Shown here one piece after another: positions 62,481 through 64,000 of a DNA stretch of 64,000 nt. Numbering within the stretch: position 1 is the first letter of the stretch; each line of letters starts with the position of its first letter. A program made the position numbers and the translations under genes. A model generated the notes under the pieces. The model saw only the letters and a program-made list of their open reading frames with translations, did no database searches and had not been told where the DNA came from. The stretch lies in contig NZ_JACXAJ010000002.1 in the NCBI RefSeq assembly GCF_014773225.1, positions 124,001-188,000 of the forward strand, given 5' to 3'. Source of the stretch: Pontibacter aquaedesilientis. GTDB taxonomy: Bacteria > Bacteroidota > Bacteroidia > Cytophagales > Hymenobacteraceae.

Positions 62481-64000
62481 ATGGACTTCAGAAAAAAACT
62501 ACTCACCCTTGCCTTCACATTTGCCAGCATGGCAGGTATAGCCGGGCTATCGCCAGCTCAGGCGCAAGTAAAACCGGAGTCGCTGGCGCTGATACCGCAG
62601 CCCGTAAAGCTCACCACCCAAAAAGGGAGCTTCCTGGTGCAGCCGGCTACCAAAATTTATGTAGACCCCAAGAACGAGGACCTGTTGCGGGTAGGCGAGT
62701 TCCTGGCGCAGCACATTGAGCAATCGATTGGCCACAAGCCGGAGTTGCTCCAGAAAAAGCCGAAGAAAAAGGACACGAACCTGATTTACCTGACTCTCGC
62801 TACAGAGAACGATACCCTGGGCTCCGAAGGCTATACCTTGAGCGTGAACCCAAGTCGCATCACACTGGCCGCCAAAAAGGCAAACGGGACTTTTGTAGGT
62901 ATACAAACTGTTCGCCAGTTGCTTCCAGCCAAAAAAACTTCACAGTCGGCGCTTATACCTGCGCTCCAGATCGTGGACAAGCCCCGCTATACCTGGCGCG
63001 GCATGCACCTCGACGTGACCCGGCATTTCTTCCCAGTGGAGTTTGTGAAGCAGTACATCGACTACCTGGCCATGCACAAGATGAACACCTTTCATTGGCA
63101 CCTGACCGATGACCAGGGTTGGCGCATCGAAATAAAGAAGCACCCGAAGCTGACCGAGGTTGGTGCCTGGCGCGACAGCACCCTGATCGGACATTACTGG
63201 GATCTGCCTCAGACCTACAAAAAGCAGCGCCACGGCGGTTACTATACCCAGGAGCAAATAAAAGAAGTGGTGGCGTATGCGCATGACCGGTTTATCAACG
63301 TGGTGCCTGAGATCGAAATGCCAGGCCATGCGCTGGCGGCCCTGACGGCTTATCCGGAGCTGTCGTGTAGCGGAGGACCTCACAAAGTTGAGTCGAAGTG
63401 GGGGATTTTTCCTGACATTTTCTGCGCTGGCAATGAGCAGAGCTTCACTTTTCTGGAAGATGTGCTGACCGAGGTGATGGATCTCTTCCCGAGCAAAATC
63501 ATCCATATTGGCGGCGACGAGGCACCCAAAACCCGCTGGAAGCAATGCCCGAAATGCCAAAAGCGCATCGCCGACCAGGGCCTGAAAGACGAACACGAGC
63601 TGCAGAGTTATTTCATTCAGCGGATTGAGAAATTCATGAACAAGCATGGCCGTACCATCATCGGCTGGGATGAAATCCTGGAAGGCGGCCTGGCGCCCAA
63701 TGCTTACGTCATGTCGTGGCGCGGCACCAAAGGCAGTATAGCCGCCGCCAAGCAAAAGCACTACGTGGTAATGTCTCCCGGTACCCACCTGTACTTCGAC
63801 CATTACCAGGGCGAACGCGACCTGGAGCCAGTTGCCATACATGGTTACAGCACATTGGAAAAGGTATATGGCTTTGAACCAACGCCCGCTGAACTTTCTG
63901 CTGAGGAAAAGAAGTACATTCTGGGAGCACAGGCCAACGTCTGGACCGAGTACATCCCCACAACAGAGCATGTCGAGTACATGGTGTTTCCGCGTATAGC
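62481..64000 (+). CDS. GH20 beta-N-acetylhexosaminidase (3' end outside window)
   Basis: The first 506 residues are visible and the frame is open at the right edge. It has a signal peptide (to about PAQAQ, residue 29) and a GH20b-type N-terminal domain (about 35-165). The catalytic barrel starts at YTWRGMHLDVTRHFFPVEFVKQYIDYLAMHKMNTFHWHLTDDQGWRIEIK. The Asp-Glu catalytic pair is in HIGGDEAPKTRW (D346, E347). It removes terminal GlcNAc or GalNAc by substrate-assisted catalysis. It can supply GlcNAc to the ROK kinase encoded just upstream; the pair is almost certainly one transcript. Confidence 0.95.
   Translation, partial: MDFRKKLLTLAFTFASMAGIAGLSPAQAQVKPESLALIPQPVKLTTQKGSFLVQPATKIYVDPKNEDLLRVGEFLAQHIEQSIGHKPELLQKKPKKKDTNLIYLTLATENDTLGSEGYTLSVNPSRITLAAKKANGTFVGIQTVRQLLPAKKTSQSALIPALQIVDKPRYTWRGMHLDVTRHFFPVEFVKQYIDYLAMHKMNTFHWHLTDDQGWRIEIKKHPKLTEVGAWRDSTLIGHYWDLPQTYKKQRHGGYYTQEQIKEVVAYAHDRFINVVPEIEMPGHALAALTAYPELSCSGGPHKVESKWGIFPDIFCAGNEQSFTFLEDVLTEVMDLFPSKIIHIGGDEAPKTRWKQCPKCQKRIADQGLKDEHELQSYFIQRIEKFMNKHGRTIIGWDEILEGGLAPNAYVMSWRGTKGSIAAAKQKHYVVMSPGTHLYFDHYQGERDLEPVAIHGYSTLEKVYGFEPTPAELSAEEKKYILGAQANVWTEYIPTTEHVEYMVFPRI

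Noticed and set aside
62940-63971. 343-codon minus-strand frame in the GH20 gene
   Set aside because: Shadow of the catalytic barrel with the HIGGDE motif on the plus strand.

Overview
The window looks like chromosome of a Bacteroidota bacterium, most likely a cytophagalean of the Hymenobacteraceae (Pontibacter-like). The signs are SusC/SusD outer-membrane pairs, a type IX secretion sorting tail on a secreted protease, many lipoproteins, DUF5777, FAS1 and CHRD proteins, weak Shine-Dalgarno sites, TAnnTTTG-type -7 boxes and a tmRNA tag ending ...NYAMAA. The genus is an inference; only the phylum-level call is firm. Base composition is close to half G+C.

Layout. 1-3.1 kb (minus): the 5' part of an M16 zinc peptidase lipoprotein gene, downstream of dnaX. 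3.5-6.3 kb: secreted M36 metalloprotease. 6.4-7.6 kb (minus): cyclopropane fatty acid synthase. 8.1-11.9 kb: FAS1 protein, triple-CHRD lipoprotein, then a cytochrome c / YceI / DUF5777 operon. 12.07-12.44 kb: tmRNA. 12.6-15.5 kb (minus): xylB-xylA. 15.7-18.1 kb: an 18-bp palindrome and promoter in front of a YceI / ring-cleaving dioxygenase / esterase operon that resembles the quinone-stress (Mhq) sets. 18.2-19.8 kb (minus): cadherin/Ig-like secreted protein. 20.2-26.6 kb: galactoside operon (GH2, galK, galT, Na+/sugar symporter).

From about 26.9 kb to the right edge nearly every gene fits one theme, the breakdown, import and catabolism of peptidoglycan. For the glycan there are a NamZ-type exo-muramidase, SusC/SusD, a DigH-like GHL10 glycosidase, two Zn amidases, a NagZ-like GH3 fused to a beta-lactamase fold, a GH20 hexosaminidase, a Na+ symporter, MurQ, a D-lactate dehydrogenase that could use the lactate MurQ releases, a ROK sugar kinase, and a NagB-PIG-L fusion that could replace NagA plus NagB. 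For the peptides there are a PBP4-type carboxypeptidase/endopeptidase, an NlpC/P60 endopeptidase, an L-Ala-D/L-Glu epimerase, a coupled PLP alpha-oxoamine-synthase-like enzyme and a DUF819 membrane protein. A DeoR and a ROK repressor are the likely local regulators. I read this as a peptidoglycan utilisation locus organised like a polysaccharide utilisation locus. The individual families are known; their assembly, the PLP enzyme, the metallophosphoesterase/PQQ-propeller fusion and the altered NagB active site are the novel parts.

Across all regions the 7-mer AGGTATA (or TATACCT) recurs about 120 times, both in genes in all reading frames and between genes, against about 6-8 expected by chance. 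Intergenic regions also hold several palindromic repeat families, including two copies of an element whose hairpin shows a compensatory base-pair change.
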